DNA of 64,000 nucleotides from Candidatus Nitrosacidococcus tergens. Lineage in GTDB: Bacteria > Pseudomonadota > Gammaproteobacteria > Nitrosococcales > Nitrosococcaceae. The position numbers and the translations under genes are program-made. Shown one piece after another: positions 46,501 through 54,084 of this stretch; the first letter of the stretch is position 1, and the number at the start of each line of letters is the position of its first letter. The notes under the pieces were generated by a model, which worked only from the letters and a program-made list of their open reading frames with translations, was not told the DNA's origin and searched no databases. The DNA is taken from assembly GCF_902810445.1 (NCBI RefSeq), contig NZ_LR778175.1, positions 496,001 to 560,000 of the forward strand. The letters run 5' to 3'.

Positions 46501-47448
46501 ATGAAGAGTAGGATGTTTTTTTAAAAAGGTAGTTGTTTCATGAATCTCTCGCTCTCCGGGGAGAAAAACTAAAATATCACCTAATCCTATTTTGGTACAT
46601 TCTTTAATCCCTGCTAAAATTCCTTGTTGAATATCTTGATCCGCTTTATCTTCAGTTTCTTCATATAGAGGACGGTAACGAATTTCTACTGGGTAGCTTC
46701 GACCTGATACTTCAATGACTGGTGCTTGATTAAAATGATCAGAGAATTTTTTAGTATCAATAGTCGCTGAAGTGATAATCACCTTTAAATCAGGTCGCTT
46801 AGGTAAGATTTGTTTTAAATAGCCTAATAAAAAATCAATATTTAGGCTTCGCTCATGGGCTTCATCAATAATCAGGGTATCGTAATGATCTAAATTAGGA
46901 TCTTTTTGAGTTTCAGCAAGTAAAATCCCATCAGTCATTAACTTAATATAAGTTTTAGGGCTAAGCCGATCCTGAAAGCGTATTTTATAGCCTACTACAT
47001 CTCCGAGAGGACTAGCCAATTCCTCAGCTATGCGTGCTGCTACACTTCGAGCAGCGATCCGTCTAGGTTGGGTATGACCAATAATCCTAGAGATCCCCCG
47101 GTTAAGCTCTAGACAAATTTTAGGGAGTTGTGTTGTTTTTCCAGAGCCTGTCTCACCACATATGATTGTGACTTGATGCTGCTCGATAGTAGTTTTAATA
47201 TCTGCTCTACGATCAGTAATAGGGAGTCCTAGAGGGAATATAGGAGTAGGGCGATTATTTTGACGTTGTTCTCTTTTAAAATAGGATTGCTCAACGGCTT
47301 GAATAATAGAAATGAGCTGAGAATCTTCAGAGTTTGGCTTATTTTTTATAAGCTGCTGCAATCTGTAAGTTAGCCGACGCTGATCATATCCCATACAGTA
47401 GGGGATTTTTGATTTTAAAGCATGGAGTTGCTCTAGATTTAAACTCAC
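43534..47448 (-). CDS. hrpA: ATP-dependent RNA helicase HrpA
   Basis: A 1304-residue DEAH-box helicase, close to the E. coli HrpA length. GETGSGKTT is at residues 98-106, DEAH at 195-198, then SAT, and the motif VI region SANQRAGRCGR. The HA2/OB-fold region and the long HrpA-specific C-terminal DUF3418-type domain follow (SYRFDPSHSEDGVMVTIPVAVLNQL). Known members act on mRNA and on collided ribosomes. A hairpin terminator at 47471-47496 separates it from the DUF2024 gene upstream. Confidence 0.97.
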   Translation of the reverse strand: MSLNLEQLHALKSKIPYCMGYDQRRLTYRLQQLIKNKPNSEDSQLISIIQAVEQSYFKREQRQNNRPTPIFPLGLPITDRRADIKTTIEQHQVTIICGETGSGKTTQLPKICLELNRGISRIIGHTQPRRIAARSVAARIAEELASPLGDVVGYKIRFQDRLSPKTYIKLMTDGILLAETQKDPNLDHYDTLIIDEAHERSLNIDFLLGYLKQILPKRPDLKVIITSATIDTKKFSDHFNQAPVIEVSGRSYPVEIRYRPLYEETEDKADQDIQQGILAGIKECTKIGLGDILVFLPGEREIHETTTFLKKHPTLHSDVLPLYGRLSNTAQNQIFNPIQNKRRIILATNVAETSLTVPGIHYVIDTGLARISRYSTRNKVQQLPIEKISQSSANQRAGRCGRITAGVCIRLYSEVDFQNRPKFTDPEILRTNLASVILQMKGLKLGDPKDFPFIDPPPTKMINDGLRLLLEIGAVNKNQDLTKVGKQLIRLPIDPKIGRIVIAGGALHCLKEILIITSGLSIQDPRERPLDQQQAADIAHTRFVHEQSDFLSYLNIWEEFQNQKNQLSQNKLRTYCHDHFLSYLRLKEWQDTHQQLQDLAVQLGFSINQIPAEYNVIHQALLAGLLTNIAFKTERADYLGTRNIKLHIFPGSGLFQKAPKWIMAADLIETTKLYARCVAKIDPQWVEPLASHLLKHSYFNPHWEKNPAQVMADEQVTLYGLIIIPKRRVHYGPIDTKYSREIFIREALINGEYKTSASFFTHNQELINSIEDLEHKNRRQDILVDERVLYQFYEQYIPVDIYSGTRFEHWYQQASKDNPKLLYLTEEMLIRRNVDDITQDKFPDKITIQGIPLSLSYRFDPSHSEDGVMVTIPVAVLNQLNEEPFQWLVPGLLKEKIIFLIKSLPKNLRRHFVPVPDFAEYCCQILNFREGNFLEMLANQLRKKAGVSITEKIWEDIHFPPHLLIGFQLVDEKNRTLAIDQSLAALQKQWGHKTQTHFEKANIYPVQEKITQWNFGDLAEQVELKEQGLPLIAYPALRDQGNSVSLIVRDSREEAEEITLVGLRRLFMLALDSQIKTLRKNLPKIQKICLHYTHIPSSPWKDEYLSTQHSCEKLKDEIIKIIIDRTFLINRPLIRNEKEFTLRQSQYKSDLFLTANEFCHLAAEILNQYHLVIKTISSPSPIGWLVSINDIKAQLTYLIYHGFISETPLSYLTYFPRYLEAIKLRYTKLKQDPQRDQQRCKEILPLWEAYLKKWKAQHEGGKVRPELTTYRWMLEEYRVSLFAQELGTSCPISPKRLKSLWEKT

Positions 47449-47470
47449 AATAGAAAAGTACTTAACAAAA

Positions 47471-47496
47471 AATAACCCTAGCTAAGTAGGGCTATT
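47471..47496 (-). terminator. Terminator after the DUF2024 gene
   Basis: On the minus strand AATAGCCCTA pairs with TAGGGTTATT (one G-U pair) around a six-base loop, and TTTT follows directly. It lies just downstream of the DUF2024 stop and upstream of hrpA. Confidence 0.75.
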
Positions 47497-47577
47497 TCAT
47501 TTTTTAAAATAACTATTAAGTTAAAAAAAAGTTAACTCATAATATATCTCTGATAAGCGATAAGTTAATGCAAGAAA

Positions 47578-47850
47578 TTATCTTGCTGGAGAAGGGCATC
47601 CTTCCATTTGGAAGATATAATATCCATATTGCTGGATATGATCTTTTATTTTGGGGTTTGCACTTTCACTGTGGCAATACCTACAAGATTCTTGTTTAAT
47701 ATTGCTAGCTTCAATTCCTATACTTTTAAGCCATTCCGTTGCGTGTTGTTGAGCTGTTTCTTCAGGTTTTCCTGTAGGAAGAAACACATCAAAATGAAGA
47801 CGTTTATTTTCTGTAGTAGTTACATAAGTATCATACACATCAATTTGCAT
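47578..47850 (-). CDS. DUF2024 family protein
   Basis: A 90-residue protein that matches DUF2024: the start MQIDVYDTYVTTTENKRLHFDVFLPTG and the later CRYCHSE segment with a Cys-x2-Cys pair, ending in GYYIFQMEGCP. Members are small cytoplasmic proteins of unknown function, common in Proteobacteria and Cyanobacteria. The three cysteines and a histidine could bind a metal. It has its own terminator, so it is probably a single-gene transcript. Confidence 0.8.
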   Translation of the reverse strand: MQIDVYDTYVTTTENKRLHFDVFLPTGKPEETAQQHATEWLKSIGIEASNIKQESCRYCHSESANPKIKDHIQQYGYYIFQMEGCPSPAR

Positions 47851-48097
47851 AGATTGCTATTCCTGATATAGATATTAATTATATAAATATTTTTATCTGC
47901 TAAAAAGATAATTCTATTTAATAAAATGAGCAAGAGGTATTATGAGATACCTATATAAAAAAATATTATAATTATTAATTTTTTATTCTTTTACATTATA
48001 AGGGATATTTGTTATTTTGTAGCTTACTCTTTTATAAGATGTACACTAAATACCAGTTTAGATAAGGAATTACCTAAATAGTAGCTTACATTTATTC
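47851..48097. promoter_or_regulatory. Divergent region between the DUF2024 gene and cysJ
   Basis: These 247 bases separate divergent genes, so they should hold both promoters. The octamer TAGCTTAC occurs twice, near 48021 and 48082, 61 bases apart. A CysB-type activator site might be expected before cysJ, but I cannot point to one with confidence. No reading frame of note is present. Confidence 0.3.
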
Positions 48098-49924
48098 ATG
48101 GGAAACAATTTTTTTAGCGCTCAAAACAGCCCACTCACTGCGGAACAAGCTGCACTTTTAAATCAGCTTATTGGAGATCTTTCTCCAGAACAGAGAACTT
48201 GGATCAGTGGCTATCTCGCTGGTCTTAATGCTGCAACTATAGATAGTGTAGCTTCACAAGTAGCTGCAACTACTGTTAGTAATACATCAGATCCTATTAC
48301 TGTACTATTTGGTTCTCAGACAGGCAATGCGGAAAAGCTTGCTGAAAAATTATGTACTAGGCTTACAGAAGCTGGGCTTACGCCAAATCTCTGTAGTATG
48401 AGTAATTATAAACCTAGGCAGTTAAAAAAGGAATCCTACCTTTTTATTATCGCAAGTACCCATGGTGAGGGGGATCCTCCTGACAATGCAGAGATATTCC
48501 ATGAATTTCTTCATAGTACCAAAGCACCTAAGCTAGAAGAACTAGAGTTTTCTGTGCTTGCTTTAGGGGATAGTAGCTATGAATTTTTCTGTAAAACAGG
48601 ACATGATTTTGACTCTAGACTACATACGTTAGGTGGAAAGCGGATATTAGACTGTGTCAGTTGTGATGTAGATTATGAAGAAGAGGCAGATGCTTGGATT
48701 GCTAACGTCGTACAAACTCTTTCACAAAAACTTACTACTACAGCTCAATCAGTATCTAATCCATTGTCAATAGGCGTAGCTAATAATAACGTAGCATCTA
48801 CCTACTCTAAAAAGAATCCTTTCTTAGCACCATTACTTGAAAATATTCAGATTACAGGGCGAGGATCGAGTAAAGAAGTACGGCATATTGCCCTATCCTT
48901 AGAGGATTCAAGCCTTTCCTTCAAACCGGGGGATGCGTTAGGTGTGGTGCCTACTAATCACCCTGAATTGGTAGCTGAGTTAATTGAAGCTTTAGGTTTT
49001 AGCTCTGGTGAGAAAATTGCTAATGCAAAAGAAGAAGAAATATCATTAGATAAAGCTTTATCTCATGAGTATGAAATTACTACCATTACTCGACCATTTT
49101 TAGAAAAATATGCCACTCTTGCCGAATCTCAAGAACTTAAGGAACTCCTAAAAGAAGAAAACCGGGAGCGGCTTCGAAAATACATTTACGGACGAGAACT
49201 CATCGATATAATACAGACTTATCCAATCGCTGGAATCACTGCTAATCAATTTATTGGGTTGCTTCGGAAATTACCGCCAAGACTTTATTCTATTGCCTCA
49301 AGTTATCAGGCTAATCCAGATGAAGTTCACCTTACGGTTGCGATTGTGCGCTATAAAAGTTATGGTCGATCTCGTTGTGGAGTGGCTACTACTTTTTTAG
49401 CAGAACGAATACCTGAAGATGGTACCGTCCCTATTTATATCGATAGTAATAAAAACTTCCATCTGCCAGAAAATCCGGATGCTCCTATAATTATGGTAGG
49501 TCCTGGCACAGGAGTGGCACCGTTTAGGGCATTTTTAGAAGAACGGGAATTTTTAGAAGCACAAGGAAAAAATTGGCTATTTTTCGGGGATCGTAATTTT
49601 CATACCGATTTTCTCTATCAGCAAGAATGGATCGCACATCGTAAGAGCGGTCTATTAACTAAAATTGATGTAGCCTTTTCTCGGGACGATAGTCGCAAAA
49701 CCTATGTGCAGCATCGTATGCTTGAACATAGCAATGAAATTTATGCTTGGTTAGAAGAGGGTGCTTATTTTTATGTCTGTGGTGATGCAGAATCCATGGC
49801 ACCTGACGTACATGAAGCTCTATTAACTATCGTAGAAAAAGAAGGAGATGTTTCCCGAGAAAGGGCTACAGAATATGTACGAGATCTCCAACAAAATAAG
49901 CGTTATCAACGAGACGTATATTAA
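48098..49924 (+). CDS. cysJ: Sulfite reductase flavoprotein alpha subunit
   Basis: A 608-residue NADPH-dependent diflavin reductase that passes electrons from NADPH through FAD and FMN to CysI. The FMN-binding flavodoxin domain (TVLFGSQTGNAEKLAEKL, STHGEGDPPDNA, LGDSSYEFFCKTG) occupies about 65-205. The FAD domain has PRLYSIASS and GVATTFLA, and the NADPH domain has GPGTGVAPFRAFLEER and YVCGDAESMAPDVH, ending with the DVY terminus. It is followed 13 bases later by cysI. No cysH or cysG is in the window. Confidence 0.97.
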   Translation: MGNNFFSAQNSPLTAEQAALLNQLIGDLSPEQRTWISGYLAGLNAATIDSVASQVAATTVSNTSDPITVLFGSQTGNAEKLAEKLCTRLTEAGLTPNLCSMSNYKPRQLKKESYLFIIASTHGEGDPPDNAEIFHEFLHSTKAPKLEELEFSVLALGDSSYEFFCKTGHDFDSRLHTLGGKRILDCVSCDVDYEEEADAWIANVVQTLSQKLTTTAQSVSNPLSIGVANNNVASTYSKKNPFLAPLLENIQITGRGSSKEVRHIALSLEDSSLSFKPGDALGVVPTNHPELVAELIEALGFSSGEKIANAKEEEISLDKALSHEYEITTITRPFLEKYATLAESQELKELLKEENRERLRKYIYGRELIDIIQTYPIAGITANQFIGLLRKLPPRLYSIASSYQANPDEVHLTVAIVRYKSYGRSRCGVATTFLAERIPEDGTVPIYIDSNKNFHLPENPDAPIIMVGPGTGVAPFRAFLEEREFLEAQGKNWLFFGDRNFHTDFLYQQEWIAHRKSGLLTKIDVAFSRDDSRKTYVQHRMLEHSNEIYAWLEEGAYFYVCGDAESMAPDVHEALLTIVEKEGDVSRERATEYVRDLQQNKRYQRDVY

Positions 49925-49930
49925 GGAGGT
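49923..49930 (+). promoter_or_regulatory. Ribosome binding site that fixes the cysI start
   Basis: AAGGAGGT, a full Shine-Dalgarno match, lies seven bases before ATG 49938. An upstream in-frame ATG at 49848 lies inside cysJ and has no such site, so the true start of cysI is 49938. Confidence 0.85.
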
Positions 49931-49937
49931 AAAAGTA

Positions 49938-51680
49938 ATGACTCAGAACTTACAGCAACAAAGTAATTTGAGCCCAGATGAAGCCCTTAAAAGAAAAAGT
50001 CGTTATCTTCGAGGAACTATTCTAGAGAGTTTAGCCGACTCCATTACCGGATCGGCAACCAGTGATGATATAAAACTTCTTAAATTTCACGGTACCTACC
50101 AACAAGACGATCGTGATTTACGGGTAGAGCGGATGCGCCAAAAACTCGAACCTGCTTATTCTTTTATGGTACGTATTCGAATGCCCGGTGGTATATGTAC
50201 TGCTGATCAGTGGTTACAATTGGATGAAATTGCCCAAAAGTATGCCAATAACTCACTACGAATTACCACTCGACAAACTTTTCAATATCATGGTGTGATT
50301 AAGCGTTATTTAAAATCAACTATTGCTGGGATTAACAAAGCAGCATTAAGCACCATTGCTGCCTGTGGTGATGTAAACCGTAATGTAGTTTGTCACAATA
50401 ATCCTTATCTTTCTACTTGCCATGAAGAAGTCTACGATTGGGCAAAACGATTGAGCAATCGTTTTTTACCCCAAACAGGTGCCTATCCAGAAATTTGGCT
50501 AGATAAAGAAAAAATTTCTGCGGATTCTTCTATAAAAGAAGAGCCTTTATATGGAGAAACCTATCTCCCTCGTAAATTCAAAATAGGAATTGCACTACCT
50601 CCAAGCAATGATATTGACGTATTTGCTCAAGATTTAGGGTTAATTGCAATCAATGATGGAAATCATCTCATTGGCTTTAATGTAAGTGTTGGAGGAGGGA
50701 TGGGCATGACTCACAATGTCCCGGAAACCTACCCTCGACTTGCTAGCGTGATTGGTTTTTGTACCTTAGATCAAATATTTGAAGTCGCTGAGCATATCAT
50801 TAGGATTCAAAGAGATTTTGGCAATCGTTCTGATCGCCAACAAGCTCGCTTAAAATATACCATTGATAGCCGTGGCATAGACTGGTTTAAAGAAGAACTT
50901 AATCAAAGATTAGGCTGGAAGTTAGAATCCCCTCGGCCATATCATTTTGAAAGTAATAATGATCCCTTTGGTTGGGTTCAAGACTTTAAAGGAAATTGGC
51001 ATTTAAGCCTATGCTTACTAAGTGGACGAATTAAAGATACCCCTGAGCAACCTTTAATGACTGGCTTGCGGGAGATTGCTAAAATTCACCAAGGAGATTT
51101 TCGCCTTACGACCAATCAAAACCTTACCATTGCAAACATTCCGCCTGCTGAGAAGAAAAATATAGAAGCATTGGTAGAGAAGTATCACTTACCTATGCCT
51201 GAAAAAATCAGTCGAGTACGGCAAGATGCTATGTCTTGTGTTGCACTGCCTACCTGTGGGTTAGCAATGGCAGAAAGTGAACGGATGTTGCCTGATTTTC
51301 TCAATAAATTAGAAGCTATTTTAGCACGGATAGGATTGCAAAATGATCCTATTACAGTTCGAGTGACAGGCTGCCCTAATGGTTGCGGGAGACCTTATAT
51401 TAGCGAGATTGCCCTAGTGGGTAAATCTTTAGGTCGTTATAATCTTTATTTAGGTGCTGAATTTGCAGGCCAACGGCTTAACAAACTTTATAAGGAGTCT
51501 TTAACTGAAGATGAAATTATCGAAACACTCACTCCAATTTTTAAACATTATGCTCAAGATCGAAATAAAGGGGAATATTTTGGAAATTTTGTTGTGCGCA
51601 TGGGGTATGTAGAAGAAGTTAAAGAAGGAAAGGATTTTAATAAAAAAGATATAGAACTAAAAGCAGTCAAAACTGCATAA
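49938..51680 (+). CDS. cysI: Sulfite reductase hemoprotein beta subunit
   Basis: A 580-residue siroheme/[4Fe-4S] enzyme that reduces sulfite to sulfide using electrons from CysJ. The family N-terminus (ALKRKSRYLRGTI) is present, RITTRQTFQYHG binds siroheme, and the cluster cysteines are in MSCVALPTCGLAMAE and TGCPNGCGRPY. Its order after cysJ is the usual assimilatory arrangement. A hairpin follows at 51694-51722. Dissimilatory use is unlikely given the CysJ partner. Confidence 0.97.
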   Translation: MTQNLQQQSNLSPDEALKRKSRYLRGTILESLADSITGSATSDDIKLLKFHGTYQQDDRDLRVERMRQKLEPAYSFMVRIRMPGGICTADQWLQLDEIAQKYANNSLRITTRQTFQYHGVIKRYLKSTIAGINKAALSTIAACGDVNRNVVCHNNPYLSTCHEEVYDWAKRLSNRFLPQTGAYPEIWLDKEKISADSSIKEEPLYGETYLPRKFKIGIALPPSNDIDVFAQDLGLIAINDGNHLIGFNVSVGGGMGMTHNVPETYPRLASVIGFCTLDQIFEVAEHIIRIQRDFGNRSDRQQARLKYTIDSRGIDWFKEELNQRLGWKLESPRPYHFESNNDPFGWVQDFKGNWHLSLCLLSGRIKDTPEQPLMTGLREIAKIHQGDFRLTTNQNLTIANIPPAEKKNIEALVEKYHLPMPEKISRVRQDAMSCVALPTCGLAMAESERMLPDFLNKLEAILARIGLQNDPITVRVTGCPNGCGRPYISEIALVGKSLGRYNLYLGAEFAGQRLNKLYKESLTEDEIIETLTPIFKHYAQDRNKGEYFGNFVVRMGYVEEVKEGKDFNKKDIELKAVKTA

Positions 51681-51693
51681 ATAAAAAAATATA

Positions 51694-51722
51694 AAAGGGC
51701 AATTATTTATAAATTGCCCTTT
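51694..51722 (+). terminator. Hairpin after cysI
   Basis: AAAGGGCAATT and AATTGCCCTTT form an exact 11-bp stem with a seven-base loop, 14 bases after the cysI stop. The plus strand lacks a good T-tract after it. The minus strand has TTTTATATTTTTTT before the stem end, so it may act mainly in the other direction or only as an RNA 3' end. Confidence 0.6.
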
Positions 51723-51889
51723 AAGCTATACATCTTGTAAAAAATATTTAATTCTGATTCACTATTTTTCTTTCCTATAAACCTTTCTTTTTTAGTCTTA
51801 AATTTTTATTTAATAAAAACAATAGATTAAAAATCGCGTAATCTAATCTAACTTCATCATTTTTGAAGGATCTTTAACAATTTTTTATT

Positions 51890-51905
51890 GTTCACCGCCG
51901 AACAG
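51890..51905. repeat. Left copy of the 16-bp direct repeat bounding the GC-rich island
   Basis: GTTCACCGCCGAACAG occurs here and again at 53199-53214 in the same orientation. Here it continues into GCGGTTTAG, so ACCGCC and GGCGGT can form a small hairpin. It marks the change from AT-rich sequence to the island. Confidence 0.75.
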
Positions 51906-51971
51906 GCGGTTTAGAAAGAGTTGTCGCAGGTTAACCTATACAGTGTTATCGCTAGGAAAATAGAATTTGAG

Positions 51972-52760
51972 ATGGAAAATCGAGGCTTGAATAGGATGCG
52001 ATATAATCGATACGGGATGCTCTCATCCTGGGTTTACAATATCGATAAACCGATCGGCCGATCGTTTGGAGACCTGGAGTATTATCGGCAACGCCTCGAA
52101 CAGTGCGACGAGCCCATCCTGGAGCCCGCAGTAGGCAATGGTCGGATTTTCTGTGCCGCTGCTACAAGAAGGTTATTTCAGATCTAAGGCTTCGGCGCGT
52201 CTGAGGAGATGTTGAGCCACTGCCGGGACGAGTGTTGCAAGCGCAATCTTCCATTGAACCTGACCCGGCAGACGTTCGAAGAATTCTCCTATGACAAGAA
52301 CTTCGCCACTATCGTCATTCCGGCAGGGTCATTTCAGTTGGTGACCGATGAAGCTGCCGCAGTTGCCGTGTTGAAACGCTTTTATGATCATCTGGCCCCG
52401 AATGGTCGGTTGATCATCGACCTCGATCCGATCGGCGGCATACTTGCTCCCTCCGGTCCCATTCGGAGTTGGACGACCGAGAACGGCGACCTGCTGACTT
52501 TGACCGACAACCGAGTGGAGACCAACTACCTCTTGCAGACGACGCTTTCGCATAGTCGCTATGAACACTGGCGGGACGGGGCGCTGATTGCGACTGAACT
52601 CGATCTGTTCAAATTGCGCTGGTGGGGAGTCAATAAGTTCCGACTGGCGCTGGAGGCTGTCGGGTTTTCGGACGTGCATGTGTTGGGCAACTATCAGCAC
52701 GCACGGGCACCGCAGCCGGAGGACGAGATTTTCACCTTCGAGGCCCGACGAGCGATATAG
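51972..52760 (+). pseudogene. Class I SAM-dependent methyltransferase, frameshifted
   Basis: This reads as a methyltransferase broken by two frameshifts. The first part (about 52017-52148: SSWVYNIDKPIGRSFGDLEYY, then motif I ILEPAVGNGRI) is in one frame. The next bases (about 52153-52178) make family-like sense only one frame over (VPLLQEGYF). From 52188 the first frame resumes (GFGASEEMLSHCRDECC) and runs to 52760. In the original frame a TAA stops translation at 52185-52187. The downstream part (NGRLIIDLDP, GFSDVHVLGNYQ) fits the rest of the fold. Base composition is far richer in G+C than the neighbours, which suggests transfer. A sequencing error could mimic the pair of shifts. Confidence 0.65.
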
Positions 52761-52799
52761 GCAGGTGAGAAAAAGAGTATGGGGAGAATTACGTGACAG

Positions 52800-53229
52800 G
52801 AACAAGCAACGGAATCAGTATCCGGTCCCGTTCAGTGCTGCGTTCTCCTCGGTGGAGCACTCTGTACCGCCTCATCCAAATCCGATCAGGCGCTGATTGG
52901 CGAGATCCTCGCCGAGCACAGCCGCGATAGATTCCTTGCCGCCTAGCTCAAGGACCGCGGCGTCGATTGGGCGGCCGATTTCATCCCGGACCTCAGCAAT
53001 CTCACCGCCAACGACGAAGGCCGAAGCGAGGACCTGTTCCACACCATCTTTGATGATATCGAGTTCGAATTCACCCTGGAAGAGGAGGAGATTACCCCAT
53101 GACGCGCATTATGGCCTGAATTTCCCGGATCGCCAGCGCACCCAGCAGCTTCTCGGCCAGGCGCAAAACCTCTCCTTCGAGGTCGGACAGATCGATCAGT
53201 TCACCGCCGAACAGAAGGTTAAGGGTTAG
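52800..53229 (+). pseudogene. Remnant of unrecognised GC-rich genes
   Basis: One frame reads about 52863-53101 as a plausible protein (SDQALIGEILAEHSRDRFLAA, stop TAG, LKDRGVDWAADFIPDLSNL...EEEEITP, TGA). Its stop overlaps an ATG in an ATGA junction at 53099, and a second frame then reads NFPDRQRTQQLLGQAQNLSF...QFTAEQKVKG to a stop at 53229. The coding-like composition and the ATGA overlap suggest the ends of two operon genes, the first with a nonsense mutation. I do not recognise either family. Other long frames here are compositional shadows. Confidence 0.4.
53199..53214. repeat. Right copy of the 16-bp direct repeat
   Basis: An exact second copy of GTTCACCGCCGAACAG, in the same orientation as the copy at 51890-51905. 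Native-looking sequence (the M48 protease end) resumes about 20 bases later. Confidence 0.75.
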
Positions 53230-53243
53230 GAATCTAACCCTTA
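53220..53243. repeat. 10-bp hairpin overlapping the M48 protease stop codon
   Basis: TAAGGGTTAG and CTAACCCTTA are exact reverse complements with a four-base loop. The hairpin covers the end of the M48 gene. On the minus strand no T-tract follows; island sequence begins instead. It may be the remains of a terminator cut by the insertion. Confidence 0.45.
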
Positions 53244-54070
53244 GAAGTAGTAGAAAGAATGCATTTAGGGTGCTTACCTTCAGCAACTGCTTTTTGATAG
53301 AGATCAGTTGCTTTTGGCATATGCTTTTCTAAGTTATCAATACGAGTTTGATTTGAAGGGTGGGTAGAGAGTAGTTCTGAAGGCCCTTTTCCACTATCGG
53401 CAGCCATCATATTTTTCCAGAGCTGAACGCTTTGTTGTGGATTGAACCCTGCTTTAGCCATATATTCAAGTCCTAATACATCTGCTTCGCTCTCTTCTGC
53501 ACGACTAAAGGGCAGAGCAATACCTACTTGTGTTCCTACGCCAAGCAAACCCATTAACTGGTCTCCAATCACGCCATTCCAAGAAGATCCACTAAGCATT
53601 ACTTGGATTAGTTGGAGGCTTGCTTGAGTAGTGTATTGAGTAGATATACGCGCATTACCATGATCGGCAATCACGTGACCTAACTCATGACCAATCACAG
53701 CAGCAAGCTGATCGGCGTTTTTAGCAGTTTGCAGAATCCCTGTGTAAACACCAATATTGCCGCCCGGGAGAGCAAAAGCGTTGATGGTTTCATCTTCCTT
53801 AAATACTGTAACTTTCCAATCAGCACCATTAGGTGGTTTAGGGACTATAGCAGTGAGAGCATTAACCACGCATTGAACATAGGTATTAATAGTTGGATCA
53901 CTAGAAATGGGGGTATCCTTTTTAATTTGTTCATAGGATGCATCTCCCATCTTTGCTATCTCATCTGTTGAAAAGAAAGAGAGTTGATGCCGCCCAGTAG
54001 GTGAGGTAGCACAGGCAGCAATTAATAAACTAATTAGCCCTGTGAAGAAAAGAATATATTTAGTATTCAT
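53234..54070 (-). CDS. M48-family metalloprotease lipoprotein
   Basis: A 278-residue protein with a lipoprotein signal: a hydrophobic stretch and a lipobox LIAAC, giving a lipidated Cys20. The zinc protease motif HELGH is at residues 128-132, followed by a downstream EADVLGLEYMAKAGF with the third ligand Glu. This is the pattern of periplasmic M48 proteases such as LoiP and BepA-like proteins, which degrade or help assemble outer-membrane proteins. BepA itself is longer, with TPR repeats; this one is short and closer to LoiP/YcaL. It lies 14 bases after pepN and probably shares its transcript. Its stop falls in a hairpin next to the island. Confidence 0.9.
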   Translation of the reverse strand: MNTKYILFFTGLISLLIAACATSPTGRHQLSFFSTDEIAKMGDASYEQIKKDTPISSDPTINTYVQCVVNALTAIVPKPPNGADWKVTVFKEDETINAFALPGGNIGVYTGILQTAKNADQLAAVIGHELGHVIADHGNARISTQYTTQASLQLIQVMLSGSSWNGVIGDQLMGLLGVGTQVGIALPFSRAEESEADVLGLEYMAKAGFNPQQSVQLWKNMMAADSGKGPSELLSTHPSNQTRIDNLEKHMPKATDLYQKAVAEGKHPKCILSTTSKG

Positions 54071-54084
54071 TATTATTATTATAT

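Noticed and set aside
52329..52805. Long minus-strand frame of 158 codons in the island
   Set aside because: It lies opposite the methyltransferase remnant and is rich in Ser, Arg and Pro, as expected from an antisense frame in GC-rich DNA. The plus-strand reading has clear family motifs.
53092..53286. Minus-strand frame reading LLFGGELIDLSDLEGEVLRLAEKLLGALAIR
   Set aside because: It looks protein-like but runs into the M48 gene in another frame. The plus-strand frame ending in FTAEQKVKG fits the ATGA overlap better. I keep it only as an alternative for the island.
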